Source: Carallia brachiata
Lineage: Eukaryota > Streptophyta > Magnoliopsida > Malpighiales > Rhizophoraceae
Assembly (NCBI GenBank): GCA_021464245.1
Contig: JADCRB010000001.1
Coordinates: 7,684,152-7,748,151 of the forward strand
Length of the DNA: 64,000 nucleotides
Direction of reading: 5' to 3'
Both the position numbers and the translations under genes were made by a program. Below, piece by piece: positions 36,084 through 47,900 of the stretch. The notes beneath the pieces were generated by a model, which was not told the DNA's origin, did no database searches, and saw nothing but the letters and a program-made list of their open reading frames with translations. Position 1 is the stretch's first letter. Every line of letters starts with the position of its first letter.

Positions 36084-37209
36084 CTCACAGCAGCGGAGAT
36101 TCAAACCTAAACTAATGAGAAGAAAAATACATTTGATCATAAACTAAGTTATTATTTTGAGTAGTAAGGAAACGGTTCCTTTATACCAAAGTGCTTTACT
36201 AAAAAAAATTAAAAAAATTAAAGTGAATGAAATATTACAAATGATAATTACTTTAATTTTAACTCATAAATTTCATAATCAACAAATTTACAATAAATTT
36301 TTTTTTGCTGTTAAAAAAAACAAACATTACTCTACAGGTTGTTTGTCACGGTTTTAGAATATGGCGGAACTTTTGTGCGTATGATCAAGTAAGGCAAATG
36401 CATTGACCTCTGTTGATTTTGGATTTGATTGAATATTATGACGTGTTGAGAGGACATAATCACATGAATTCATACACCCTTTTTTTTTTTTTTTTTTTGA
36501 CCGAAAAATTCTTACACCCATTTGAACCAGTACGAAAGGTGAAAACGCATTGTTGAGCATCTCAAATGTCAATATCGTTGATCCCTACTCATCTTGATTG
36601 AACATATCGTGATATGATGATAAGAAGGCTGTATATGGCTTATGTGGGTGCTTAGATTTAATATCAGCACCCATTTCACCCAACAAAATGTGACGGATAC
36701 CATAACTCGTGCTGAAAACACCGCAGACACATTGATTTGAGACGCTGGTGGGTTTGCCTTTTTCGCTGATCAGGAGTCAGGACCCTTCCATTTCTGATAA
36801 TGAATTTCGAATTTATCTTGTTGGGGTTCCTTAGTGTTGATATTTTGATTCTACCCGCTTTGAAGTTTCTTGCATTTTGAAGAAAATCAGCTGACAGAAT
36901 TCCTATCTAAAATTACTGGCATGATAATTGATTGATTTAATATCCTCAAAGCTATATGATTATTGTTACGACATTGAACTCAAATGTTTTTCTTTTTTTT
37001 TTTTTTGGGTTAGCTCTATGGATTTTCATCACACAGAAAATTTACTATTAAATTGTACCGTCGGTGGTACTAAACTTGCCATTTATAGATCACTGTATAA
37101 AACCATCTACATAGCAGAAATGCATACTAGCTAGCCATAAAGCAAATGTATCACGAGAAATTACAAAGAAATAAAAAATTCCAGGTTAAGGAAAACGAAG
37201 ATAAAATTA

Positions 37210-38396
37210 TCACGGGGTGTCATTCTCATCGAGGGCTACGAGCAATGCCACGATGAATGCATAATCTACCTCTGGGTAGACCTTAACCTTGTAATTTTCC
37301 TTTCCCGTGCAGAAGTTTTCTAACGTGTAGCTGCGTTTCACCTGTGCAATGGCATCATATACTTTAAGACAGATTTCTACGCATGTTACAAGGAAATACA
37401 AACAACTAATTGGTCTCTAGTCGAATGGTAATATTAAGACTCGTTTCCCAAAGTATGTGAGAACGAGTTGCCAATTTCAGTGTTATAGCCTCAAATACCG
37501 AAAAAGAAAAATTTGGGTACACATAGAATGCGGATAACAATTAACTGATTGACTTATAAAACAAATCAATTAATGTTTGCAACAAATCAATTAATGTTTG
37601 TAACAAAAATAAATATATTTTTGTTAAAAATTAACGTATTTTTTATCAAATTTTTATTGTAAATATTGATTAGCTGATTATATAAACCAATTAGTCAATT
37701 AATATATATATATTCCACATCTAATTTTTCTACCTCTACGCTCCACCAAGAACACAAATAAATAGAGGAAATGTGCAAATGATAACATGTACCTCTGCGA
37801 GAAGCCTATGGCCCCTGAACACTTTAAAAGACGAAGAAGTGTAGGTTCCAGTCACATGGAAGTCTGGGACCTTTTTCTTCAAGTTGTCTGCCAAATAGAC
37901 ATTGAGATCTTTCTTAATCTGGAGAGGATGAGATTGTTTCACACTGAAAAGGGGTTTGTTCTGCTTTGAGCCTTGACCTTCATGAGCCGTCCATTTATGC
38001 CAGATGGAAATCGCCTTGATTGCATTATCAAAAGGAATTCATAATAATTTTAAATCATTGCTCTGCCTCTATCATTCAGATTGTAATCCAATTAACAGTG
38101 ATGTTTTCGGTAGTTGAAGCAATGAGAGCGCAAAGTTTTTTTTTTTTTACCTTTCCGCGCATTGTGGCAACAGGAAAGCCAGCAGGATCACGTAGAATCC
38201 TTTTCATCATAAAATTCCAGACGCCACCCTCAGCTTTGAGGAGAAGATTTCCACTTGTATCAAACACATCAAATTGTGCGTCAGACAATCGTTTGATCTT
38301 CTTCTTCACAATCAACTCCATAGGGTATGGGAAGCAAAAGCGATCCCCAAGAACATTAACGGGAGGAGCCCCATAAGCCCAACTAGGAATTTCCAT
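37210..38396 (-). CDS. LURP-one-related (LOR, DUF567) protein
   Basis: Three exons join in phase 0 without any break: 38396-38151, 38014-37793 and 37341-37210, giving 199 residues. The tubby-like LOR fold is recognised from the N-terminal PVNVLGDRFCFPYPMEL and FDVFDTSGNLLLKAEG, the middle SIWHKWTAHEG with PLFSVKQSHPLQIKKDLNVY, and the C-terminal ENYKVKVYPEVDYAFIVALL. LOR proteins are cytosolic or membrane-associated; founder LURP1 is needed for basal defence against oomycetes, while most members have no known role. Acceptors are ATCAAG and TTGCACAG. Position after PLAC8 and SAG20 matches the Arabidopsis order At3g10980-10985-10986 (from memory). Confidence 0.88.
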
Positions 38397-39933
38397 TGAG
38401 ATCCCTCAACTACGTACTATAGGAATGATTAGGCCAGCAAACGATCCAATTCCTATGGCATTTGTGTATGGGATTCTTGTCCAAATTGCATGGGAAATTC
38501 CATTTTTCATCTATTTGTTTGGCAGTAGTTTTATCCTGACATTCTGCTAAAAGAGGTTTTGAATGGATTCGGTGTCATTTGTACCAAATTGTGAAATTTT
38601 ACTGTTTCACAAGCTGTCTTTGGTGGGCGAATGCTATTGAATATGTGACTCTGCGGATATTGCGCAGTCCCAGGTTTGCCTTTTGTGTGGCTAATTGCTT
38701 TTACAAATTTAGGTCCTTTTCAGTTTGTTAACAGCTGACCATTCTTAGAATAGAGCAGTGATGACGATAGTTTCATCCCCGCAGAAGGGAATAATACTAC
38801 CTGTTTCGATCTTTCCATTGTCATTCCTATTTAGCACAATGGTTTGAACATCAAGAAATTTTTTACTGTTTTGTTGCGGGACAGTTACATTATTATTAGA
38901 TTAATAACCAAGAAACAGATCATTAAATTTGAGGTTTTTAATGAAGGAAAAAATCTAAAATTACATGAAGGACAAAAAAAAATTATAAGGAATAGATAAA
39001 ACTCATTCTACCTATAAAACCAAATTGAAGGACCCATGGGGTCTTTGGGCTCTAATCCAAAGACCCACGACTTTGCGGGAGTTTTTGGGTACTTACCTTC
39101 TTAAAAAACCGGCAAAGAAATCTACACTCTCAGAAGTTGACCTGAGGTCAGAGTTCGTACCTCCTTTGTATAGGCATATCATTGACTTATCAGAATTCCC
39201 CTAATTTTCTATAAATACCACTAAACGTATTGTTTTTAAGATAATAATTTTATATTCTCTAACCATCTTGATTCCTTATCTTACAATATTACATTAACTT
39301 ATATATTAGAGTGCTAACACCAACTTTCACTTCGACTCCTGAACTCTTCTATGTCTTACAGGTCAGGAGGCTCAATCCATTTTCCTCTTATTAATCGTCC
39401 AGCCCACTCCTCAACACCCGGGATAAAGCTCGACCAAGAAGAAGCATTGCATTAAGGAAACATCGCATTAAAGTTCCGACTTACGCGATATAAAGTTGTA
39501 TTAGCAATGAGTTATACGGAATCGTTTTTACAACTGAAGGTGTCCGTCTCAGACAAGTAAGTTTGCCCGCCATGGTCACGTAATGGTATCTTAAACAAAG
39601 ATGACAAAGGCGCCCGGCAGTCTAGGCTGTCGGGGTCGACATGGAAAATCTCGCCCTTTTTCACCGTATGCCACTTGCCCACCTCACCACAACAGAATCC
39701 CATAAATAATGTGAGCCCTCGTGAAATAAAAAAAGATCGCAGTGGAAATCCCATCGAAACCGGATGATCAAAGAATAAAAGGCAAAAGAAAAGCGCCCAA
39801 CACTTTAAATTTTTTTTAACTCCATTTTGTTGTTGTTTTGTCTGCATCATCTCAGAATTAACCCAAACAATAGCGATTGAAAATTTTGGAACTTAAAAGA
39901 AACCAAAACAATATATATTTATATTTAACGTTC
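38397..39933. other. Intergenic spacer, divergent LOR and Sel1 genes
   Basis: Shared upstream region of two divergently transcribed genes. No coding sequence seen. 39,510-39,850 is less AT-rich and gives a 112-codon minus-strand frame without recognisable motifs, which I do not call. Confidence 0.5.
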
Positions 39934-40646
39934 ATGGGAAAGTCAGCTGCTGCCACTGGCAGGCTCCAAGAATTGGCAGCAAAAATCGTCTCCTCGCCCA
40001 AGCCAAAGCGCACCAAAGGGCCACCGCAATCCGTAATTCCGTTGAGACCAAAAGAAGTCCGCGCCGACTCGGAGCGGGCGAAATTGAAGACAATGGGAGA
40101 GAGCTCGTCGGTGTCTATCTCTCTCGACGGCCAGAAAAGGGTGCCGTTATCCCATGTCGTCTCCGACTGCGTCAGGCGGTGGTTTCAGGACACCCTCGGG
40201 GAGGCCAAGGCCGGCGATGTTGCCATGCAAGTCCTTGTTGGCCAGATGTATTCCACTGGCTATGGCATCCCTAAAGATCCCCAAAAGGTTTCAAATTTCG
40301 GTTGTTTTTTTTTTTTTTTTTTGCCCTTGTTGGCAAATCTCGTTAATTTTGTTGCCCTTCTGTTTTATCAATCTATTTATTGTTGGAATCTGAATGCTGA
40401 AATGGGGTTTGTGTATTGGTGATTAAAGGGGTGTGCTTGGATTAAAAGGGCCTCAAAGACTCGGCCTTCCGTGTGGAAAGTAAGCAATAAACATCCAGGT
40501 ATAAGCACTGCGGCTTTCTTTATTAATTGAACCTTTGGCAATAGCCAGGATGGTCTTTTTTTTCTGAGGAATTTTCTATTTGGATTGCTTTAGGTTACAA
40601 TGCAAGTGACTCGGATTCAGATGAAGCAAAGGGTGATACAAAATAA
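39934..40646 (+). CDS. Sel1-like repeat (TPR-like) protein
   Basis: Three exons: 39934-40287, 40429-40498 and 40594-40646, joining in phases 0 and 1 to 158 residues. The basic N-terminus (GRLQELAAKIVSSPKPKRTK) may be an organelle-targeting or nuclear signal. The core holds one Sel1-type helical repeat: DVAMQVLVGQMYSTGYGIPK continuing over intron 1 into DPQKGCAWIKRASK. The tail ends in an acidic run, NASDSDSDEAKGD. Sel1 repeats are protein-interaction modules, and no specific partner can be inferred. ATG 39934 was chosen because the frame upstream of it is AT-rich leader and the downstream Met at 40093 would discard the basic segment. Confidence 0.8.
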
Positions 40647-43600
40647 GATCTGATGGAGGTAATTCCCCACTCCCACAAAAAACTAAAATAAAAAAGGGTC
40701 TATTGAAATGCATATAATGGGTTTTTGATTGGATAAGATGAATGCTCATTTTCGCTACGTTCAGCTTTTGCAATCCTTGCCTGCTAATAGAGTCAATTCC
40801 TGCAGTATGCTAGATTTCTGAACGCTTAATAGAAGCCCTTGCTATTCTGTTTTTCTTTATTTCTTTCAGCCCCTTGCGTTTTAAACGTGAATATTTCTCT
40901 CCCTGCGGCCTTCAAAACTTCAAATTTTTGAAAGTTCCGTTGACATGGTAAACAATTGCACCTAATGTCGACCAGCGTGATTTGGGGAACAGTTACATCC
41001 TTGATCTTAAGTAACATAACCAGCAAGATTAGATTTTTACTCCGTACAAATGCCAGCTTTTGCTGGAAGTTTGATAGATTATCCGAGTGTATGAATGCAT
41101 GTTTGGGCAAGACTGCTGAATCTGTGCGTTAATACACCCGGATGGTTTTCTGGTTTTATTACTGTCGCCGTTGATAAGAATTTGGAAATGCCCAGCCGAT
41201 TGCTACTTTGAGTCACAACACCATTGCTGTTGCAATTGGTTTGGTACCTTTGACTTCTCTCCTTCAGTTAACAACCAAAATGGGCACGGTCGACAGGTTG
41301 CAGGGAATGGTTTTATGTATAGGGTAGCTTACTTGATACAAAAGTGTGGATTTTATTTTCCCCGAGGTCACCTGGGGTTTTTTTTGGGGGGGGGGGGGGG
41401 GCGGGGTGTTCTGGTTTTCCTGTTTGACATTCCATGTTATTGAGGAGAAAAGAATACTGGTACTTTTTCTAGTAATGATTCTACTGCATTTTTTTTTTTG
41501 TTTATAAGTAGTAATGGTTCTACTGCACTGGATAAGTAAGTATTCTTGTTTCACTATTCGAATAATCTAAGGATATTTGGCATGATTAAATTTCAGGCTG
41601 CATCATTTTCGTATGCCATCTATATTTTGCACTGATTTTTCTTTGTTGTCTTTTGCAGCATGTGCTTGGGCTTTGCCTCGGCTGCTTTGCAGTAACAAAG
41701 ATAAGAATGTATCTTTCTGATCTCTTCAAATTATTGTTAGGTGTCTTCCATATTTCTAAATGCTTTTTTTTCCTCAAAGAAAAGAAAGGAAAAAGAAAAG
41801 AAAAACTAGTCCTCGAGGGCATTTGAAATTTTGAGTTTTTGATGTATATTCTCAGCTAATCATTTGAAATTTGTTTATCGTGTGCTAATTTCTTCAATGT
41901 CTTGCTTCTATGAAGTATTTTCTTGTTTTTGTCCTGCCTTTGCTTCTTAAGGTCTTCAAGTATATACTCAACGTACTCAATAGTGTCAACTGCATGATTC
42001 AAATGGTGGTACTCTATATTTCTGTGTTCGATGGACAACCAAGAACACAAATATGGAAATTTAGATTTGATAGAACATTGCAAATAGCATTGCAATGTAA
42101 TTCTGGCAAACGGAATTTCTGATCCGTTTGCCTCGTTCCTGTTGTTCTGTTCTACTAGTATTTTCTGGGGGGCAACTTCCATGGTATTGTTGATGCCAAC
42201 GGAATATAATTCAGGTCTGATGCTATGTCACACTTCTGCTAATCATGATTTAGGACCATGTAATCTACCTTCCCGTGTGGCTTTTCTGCAGTCCCATGGC
42301 TTGTTGGGATTGGATGCAGCCAAAAGTCCACTCATTTTGTTCGAACATCTTCTTCCCACTTGTACGAGAAACGTGTTTGTCAGACCTGGAAAGGGTCTTC
42401 TTTTTTTGGTGGGGGGGGGGGGGGGATCGTGTGGGTGGTGGGGAAGCTAAGGGTGGTAAAAGCTTGTTATTTGCCGATTGCTATTTCCAACTGTTAATCA
42501 TAGGCAGATAATGCCGTGCCAACCACTTCTTCAGCATTACCTCCTGTTATACATGCACAGTAGATTCTAAGAAACTTCTATATCTTGCATTTGAAGGAGC
42601 AGAGGCTTTTGCTAGGGAGCGAGTATGTTATAGTCTTCCTCTTCCGCTAGATCCTGCGGCCACATAACATTCTTTTCAGTCTTTTAATCTTCATTGACTT
42701 TTCTCCCTCCTTTTCTTCTTTGAACGTAAAGTGATGGGGATCCCTGCTTCTGTACCCTCCTTACCACTGTTTTACATAAATTAGGTTGAATGTCATGTTT
42801 GTGCAGCCTGAGAACAAATATGGTTGGCATGTGTAGCTTATTGTTTGCTGGGATCCAAGAGTAGGGCCCCACCAACGATCCCCGATCCCTGCTAGGGTCG
42901 AGGATAGCAACCCAAATTCTCTCCCCAAGGGGGATCAGATGGGGAGGGGATCAGTTCCAATTTGGGGGCTGAGGATCGAGATGCCAATCCTTGTCGCCAT
43001 CCTGCCCCTTTGTCATTCAATCAAAATAATGACAGAGATATTAGTTTCATGCCATCAACAAAATCCAAGTTATAGAGGTCGGGGCTACGGATATAGCAAA
43101 GGAAAGTATGATAAATCTAATGTTGAGTGTTGCACATGTTACAAAAACCAAATTTTTGTGACAGACGCAAAGCGTATCAAAATGACCTCTGTGTGATGAG
43201 CCCAAATGAGAATAATAATTGAAGATATTGAAGCCCTCAGCGTCCCGAAATGACCTCGGTAGGGCGCACAATGGAGAGGCCCATATCTATGTGGATTGAG
43301 AAGGGACGAGGTGGTTCATCCATCGTAAGCATCGTGTACCACTCAGTTTGGACAAGGGAAACTTTGTGCACCGAAAAATTTTCTTGTCTTTTCATCAGAG
43401 TAAAATAATGAAAGAATTCAATCGTTATAGTTATGGATGTTGAAACAATGTAGCATTTTTCTCTTTTGTCAAAAAGGACTCTGAGAGCGGTTGTTGCTAT
43501 CTGGGGGGACCCAGTCAGCACTTCACACTTGAAAGCATAGTGCAATCTGCTTGAATTTTTAGTTCCCTGTCCACTTTTTCCAGAGAAGATGATCCTGATG

Positions 43601-44705
43601 CGTCCATTACCAAAAGCCAAAAAGGTGGCCTTTCTTGTCCGTTCTTTCCAGCTGCTAGCCTGCAACTATCTAACTTTTTCTAAACACCCACGCTAGTTGT
43701 CGCTTATGTGGCCGTCCAATTTTTTGAGCTTGTTAATTTTTTTTTTAAAGTAAAATTAATTTATAATTTAATATTATATAAATATTATTTTTATTTTTTT
43801 ATTTAAAAGATTTTACTTATTATGTAATATAAAATTATAAATAAATTATATTCAATAAAAAAAGAGAGCCAAATTAAAAAATCCCTAAACTTTAACTAAG
43901 CTTTTCGTAATCGTTTCTCGGTTACCTATTTCGATTGAAGAATACTGAAATAATAGAAATGTCATACAATTTTGACAGCCTGAGCTGAGCTCAAAGGGTT
44001 AATAAGCTTGCTATTTATGATTTTGCTCAAAATTAACTGACTAGAACAGATGATTTATGACATATGTGTCCAAAGGCCAGTCTAAGGTTTGCGTCTTCAC
44101 TCTCTCCTTCCTATATGGGCATTGACTCTTCAATAAACAGAAAAAAAAAAAAAAAGGAAAAAGATCATGGGAAGGTGTTTTCAGAGATTGTTTTATAAGG
44201 TCGACAAAATCAAATGTCGTTCAATTGAAGACTTAGAAGGAAAAACCTTGTTGGATTTATAAAATCTCACATACATATATATATATATATATATATAATG
44301 ACTATTAATTATGTATGATAAATATGTCAAATCGTGTTGAAAAAAATATTTTCTCACTCTTATTTCTTTGTGGTGGAGGGCTGTTTCTTTCTTTTTCTCG
44401 TTTTTGAAATATTTTTTGAACACGTAAAGGAAAAAAAAAAGAAAAAAGTGGAGGGCTGGCTCTCAATAGTCAAAAAGTAGGCACGGGAATAAATGTAGCT
44501 TTTCAGAAAGTAATATTTCCATGCCATTAAATAAGTGAAGTATCGACTCTCTCTCGTGACCGTCCGAAAAAAAAGAAAGCAAAAGACAAAAGAAACGACG
44601 AAAATCTCCGGTATATCTGTGCGCCGGAACCGCAAGGCCCTTGATATTGTTGCTTGATTTCGCGGTTCATTTTCCCGTAGCCTAGAGTTGCATCAACCAT
44701 TCAGA
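40647..44705. other. 4-kb spacer with poly(G) runs
   Basis: Starts with the 3' UTR of the Sel1 gene. No gene recognised. Two unusual T-run/G-run junctions are present: 16 G at 41,386-41,401 and 15 G at 42,411-42,425. 42,860-43,020 is G/C-rich with repeated GGGGATCAG-like words and may be an old repeat. 43,237-43,665 gives a 142-codon minus-strand frame with no family resemblance. Confidence 0.5.
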
Positions 44706-45156
44706 ATGACCAACGTAAGTACAAACTCAAAGCACCTTCCGAATTTGATCAAATGGCTAGATCGATCATTGTAGTAGTCTTACATTCTTTACTATCACTG
44801 ATCGTGTGCGCTCAATTGAACAACAGGTGGTGGAATTGAAAGTGGGTTTGCATTGCGAGGAATGCATTAAGAAGATCCTCAAGGCTATTAAGAAGATACA
44901 AGGTAAAATTAATCGCTTCTTTAATCTATCCTATCTAAAGATGTTTCATAATACGAATTCCGAATAAGTATCATTATTGTGTACATATACCTATATCTGT
45001 TGGCCCTTTCATGTGACAGACATAGAAACGTACGACGTGGATACTCAGCTCAATAAGGTCACAGTAACGGGCAATGTTACCACAGAAGAAGTTGTCCGAG
45101 TTATTCAAAAAATTGGGAAGACAGCCACCCCTTGGGGGAGCGATGAAATTATTTGA
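44706..45156 (+). CDS. HMA-domain copper-chaperone-like protein (ATX1/CCH type)
   Basis: Three exons: 44706-44714 (MTN), 44827-44902 and 45020-45156, spliced in frame to 73 residues. A single heavy-metal-associated domain fills the protein: metal loop LKVGLHCEECIKKIL, then DIETYDVDTQLNKVTVTGN and EEVVRVIQKIGKTATPW. The two Cys of CxxC (C13, C16) can bind Cu(I). The Met usually two residues before the first Cys is Leu here, and the Gly before the second Cys is Glu. It lacks the long charged tail of Arabidopsis CCH and the C-terminal CaaX box of HIPPs, ending GSDEII. Role inferred: cytosolic delivery or buffering of copper. Confidence 0.85.
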
Positions 45157-47900
45157 TAGATCAATTACAAACAGGCGAGATGAATTCAAAGATTGTCGGC
45201 TGATGTTCTCATGGAGATACGGATATTTTCAGCTTCACCTAATGGCAGGCCAGGCTAGGACTGAGGAATTTAAGCTGATCAGGTCAAATGGGTGCATCAC
45301 TTTCTCGATTATTAGTTAGTTTCGTGAGTATATATAGAGCAAACCTTGGTCTTAGTAGGTACGCAGCCATGTATGCATAGCAACAGATAATTACCTTAAT
45401 TGTTGCAGCTAGCGATTGATAATTAATTGGAAGCCCCATTTCTCTTATTATTATTTTTTGTCCATGGTTATGAGCAACATATATAATTAGAGAGTAACTT
45501 TTTTTCTTCTTATAAATCTCATATTTACGTTTCAGGATTATAATCTAAATTTACAGAATGTCACTTTCAAATCTCACACTTTCTTTTTAAAATTGAAACA
45601 TAAGTCCATGGAGTGTCTCCTCAAGTACTCCCTTCTTACTTTCTAGTTCATTGAGAGAAATCATAACATATAATTTTACCATGAATTATTCCTGCTCATC
45701 GCTGTCTCGCAAACCATATATAGAAGTCACTTCTCACAAACATCCAATTTGGCAGATCAAATTATGCAGTTTTTATATTTTCTAACAGAATGTTTAACGT
45801 CAAATGAATAAATCAAGTTGTCACATTAAACAATCAAAAATAATATAAATTAAATCAATAAGGATTAGTCCCTCTGGTAGGAAGAGAAGCTACGATTCTT
45901 TGTCAACCCGGATTTGATCCTTGTCGTGAGTATAAAATCTCGTATGTAATAAGCGGATATGGGACAAATTTAGATCGGCTAAAAAGAGATTTTTAGTCTC
46001 GGTTTATCAGATTGCTGGCCCTAGAATACCCTTAATTGTAAAAGACGAAAAAAAAAGTTATGAACTTTGATGAACTTTGTGATGAGTAGGTTGTAATTTT
46101 TTTTCATACCATTACTTAGATCTTGGCTAAAACATAATTTGAAAAGGTTAAAACTTTTGTTCCCAACTTCTATGCTTGCGGCACAAATTCTTCATATTGC
46201 CCCTATGTCAGCTAACCACATTACCCATGGTCTTGCAAAGCAAGATTCGGACAGAAGCAATAATCTAATGCTAGACTTCGATGCCCGATTGGGTTCACAT
46301 GATACATTGATCCAAATATTGCAAGAGTTTTTTTTTTTTTCTCTATAAATTGAGTTCATATCCTTTAGTAGTTAGGACTCCGGTCTTTTTTTATTTTACA
46401 TTGCTGGTTTAATCATTTTCTTTATTATATGGGCTTGTCTCTTGTTTATTTGAATCCTCTGGTACTACATGAGAGTTTGGTAATTAGTTGGTGTATTTCT
46501 CTCTTCATTGATTTGAATCTTCTTGGTGATGTCCTTCAAATTCAAAGAAATTATAGAAAAATTAAAAATTTATATACTGTTGGATTATAACTTTATAAGA
46601 AATTTATGTTTGACGCATTGTGATTTCCAGATTCAATAAGTGAAGAGAGATGATTTTTTTAGTTTGAGACCGTCCAGTATCTAATCCAATGGACTGACTA
46701 ATCTGAACCGACTCGAGCAGGCGGAACCTCAAAGGGTGGCAAAAGTCTCCCAACAAATATTTAACGCGACTGCATTCTCAGAAACTCGAACTCGAGATCT
46801 CTGGTTAAACAGTGACGGATCCTTACCATCTACTAACACTTGCTGGTGTGAAGAGAGATGACTAATAGACTCGTAGTCCTACAATATCCTTTTTTGGGCT
46901 TAGAAAATGAGAGATGATTAGATAAATTAGCTCCGTTGGCAAACAAATCCGTAAAGAGTATAAAAATTTAATGAAGAAAGTGAGTCAGTCCAGTCTTCTA
47001 AACAGCATGAATGGGCCACAGCACGGTTGAACAAAGCCCACGTAGCTCGCTTAAGGAAACGGACGGGTTTCATTGCGGAATTGCAAAATCAAAGGCTCAT
47101 TTGGGCCTTTAAGGGACCGCAAGCGCAAGGGATGTCGAGCGCGTGCCTCCTTGAAAATGTCAAATTGTGGGATCTTCAGCAAGGTTCTTTATTTGGTTCT
47201 GTTGGTCTCGTCTTCCTGGAATTAAAAGATTGATTATGACACAAAAATATTAAAAGATTGATTACATTTTGTTTTAGTCTTTCAAATTAATAGTAAACCA
47301 ATTTAGCAGATGAAGGATGTTAAGGCATAACTAGAAGTTCGAACTTTCGCTCACGCCCATATAGTTGAAATATTGTTGTTAATTAAGTAAAGAAAGATTG
47401 ATTTAAATTAAGTAGCGGACAAATGGGAACAAAAGTTGAAACAAATAAATAATGAGCATGCATGATGTTATTTTTAATTTTATTTTTTTGTTACAATTCG
47501 ATCCAACGAACGGGGACGAACAAACCCATTTTCCGCTATATTTAGTTAGGCTTATGTACAAAAAAAGGAATAAACTAAGCAAGTACAAAAAAGCTTGGTT
47601 ATCAAAAGGGCCAAACATAACTTTCAAGTTTAACTAACCAACAAGTTTAAAAAGATTGGCGGTGGACGCAACTGAGAGAGAAACAAAACTGCAAAAGCTA
47701 AGGCTAATAAGTAATAAGTAAAGAGTTGCCAACTAAGAAAACTAACGAAACGCCAAGCACCTTCTTTTTTTGAGTGTTCATTCATCTTTTTTTAGAATTT
47801 ACATAAATCGTCAACTTTTCTATATACATATATATTTTTTGCAAGAATCATTGCTGTTTTGATTTAATTTTTTTGGAGACCAGAGAAAGCTGAAGCCGTC
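45157..47900. other. Intergenic spacer before CHX pair
   Basis: 45,160-45,400 is probably the 3' UTR of the HMA gene. No other gene seen. 45,860-46,010 has a B-box-like GGATTTGATCC and could be a SINE relic. 46,660-46,855 is a minus-strand SINE-like repeat listed separately. The rest is AT-rich with short frames only. Confidence 0.5.
46660..46855 (-). repeat. SINE-like repeat
   Basis: On the minus strand a pol III-like region (GGTAAGGATCCGTCAC, then GAGTTCGAGTTTC as B box) is followed by TTGTTGGGAGACTTTTGCCA and GACTCGAG-like words up to an A-run. The downstream half is shared with 2,805-2,885. Target duplication not found. Confidence 0.4.

Larger units (their letters stand above)
30700..37209. 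other. 6.5-kb spacer rich in transposon relics
   Basis: 30,700-31,000 is probably the SAG20 3' UTR. No other gene seen. Separate entries give an inverted-repeat element at 32,330-33,261, a MITE at 33,641-33,875 and a hAT-type element at 35,206-36,083. The remainder is AT-rich, with a 19-base T run at about 36,481-36,499 and only short frames without similarity to known proteins. Confidence 0.5.

Noticed and set aside
42142..42450. 102-codon plus-strand frame
   Set aside because: Ends in a poly(G) run and has no recognisable domain.
43237..43665. 142-codon minus-strand frame
   Set aside because: No motif, no neighbouring exons, and low-complexity surroundings.
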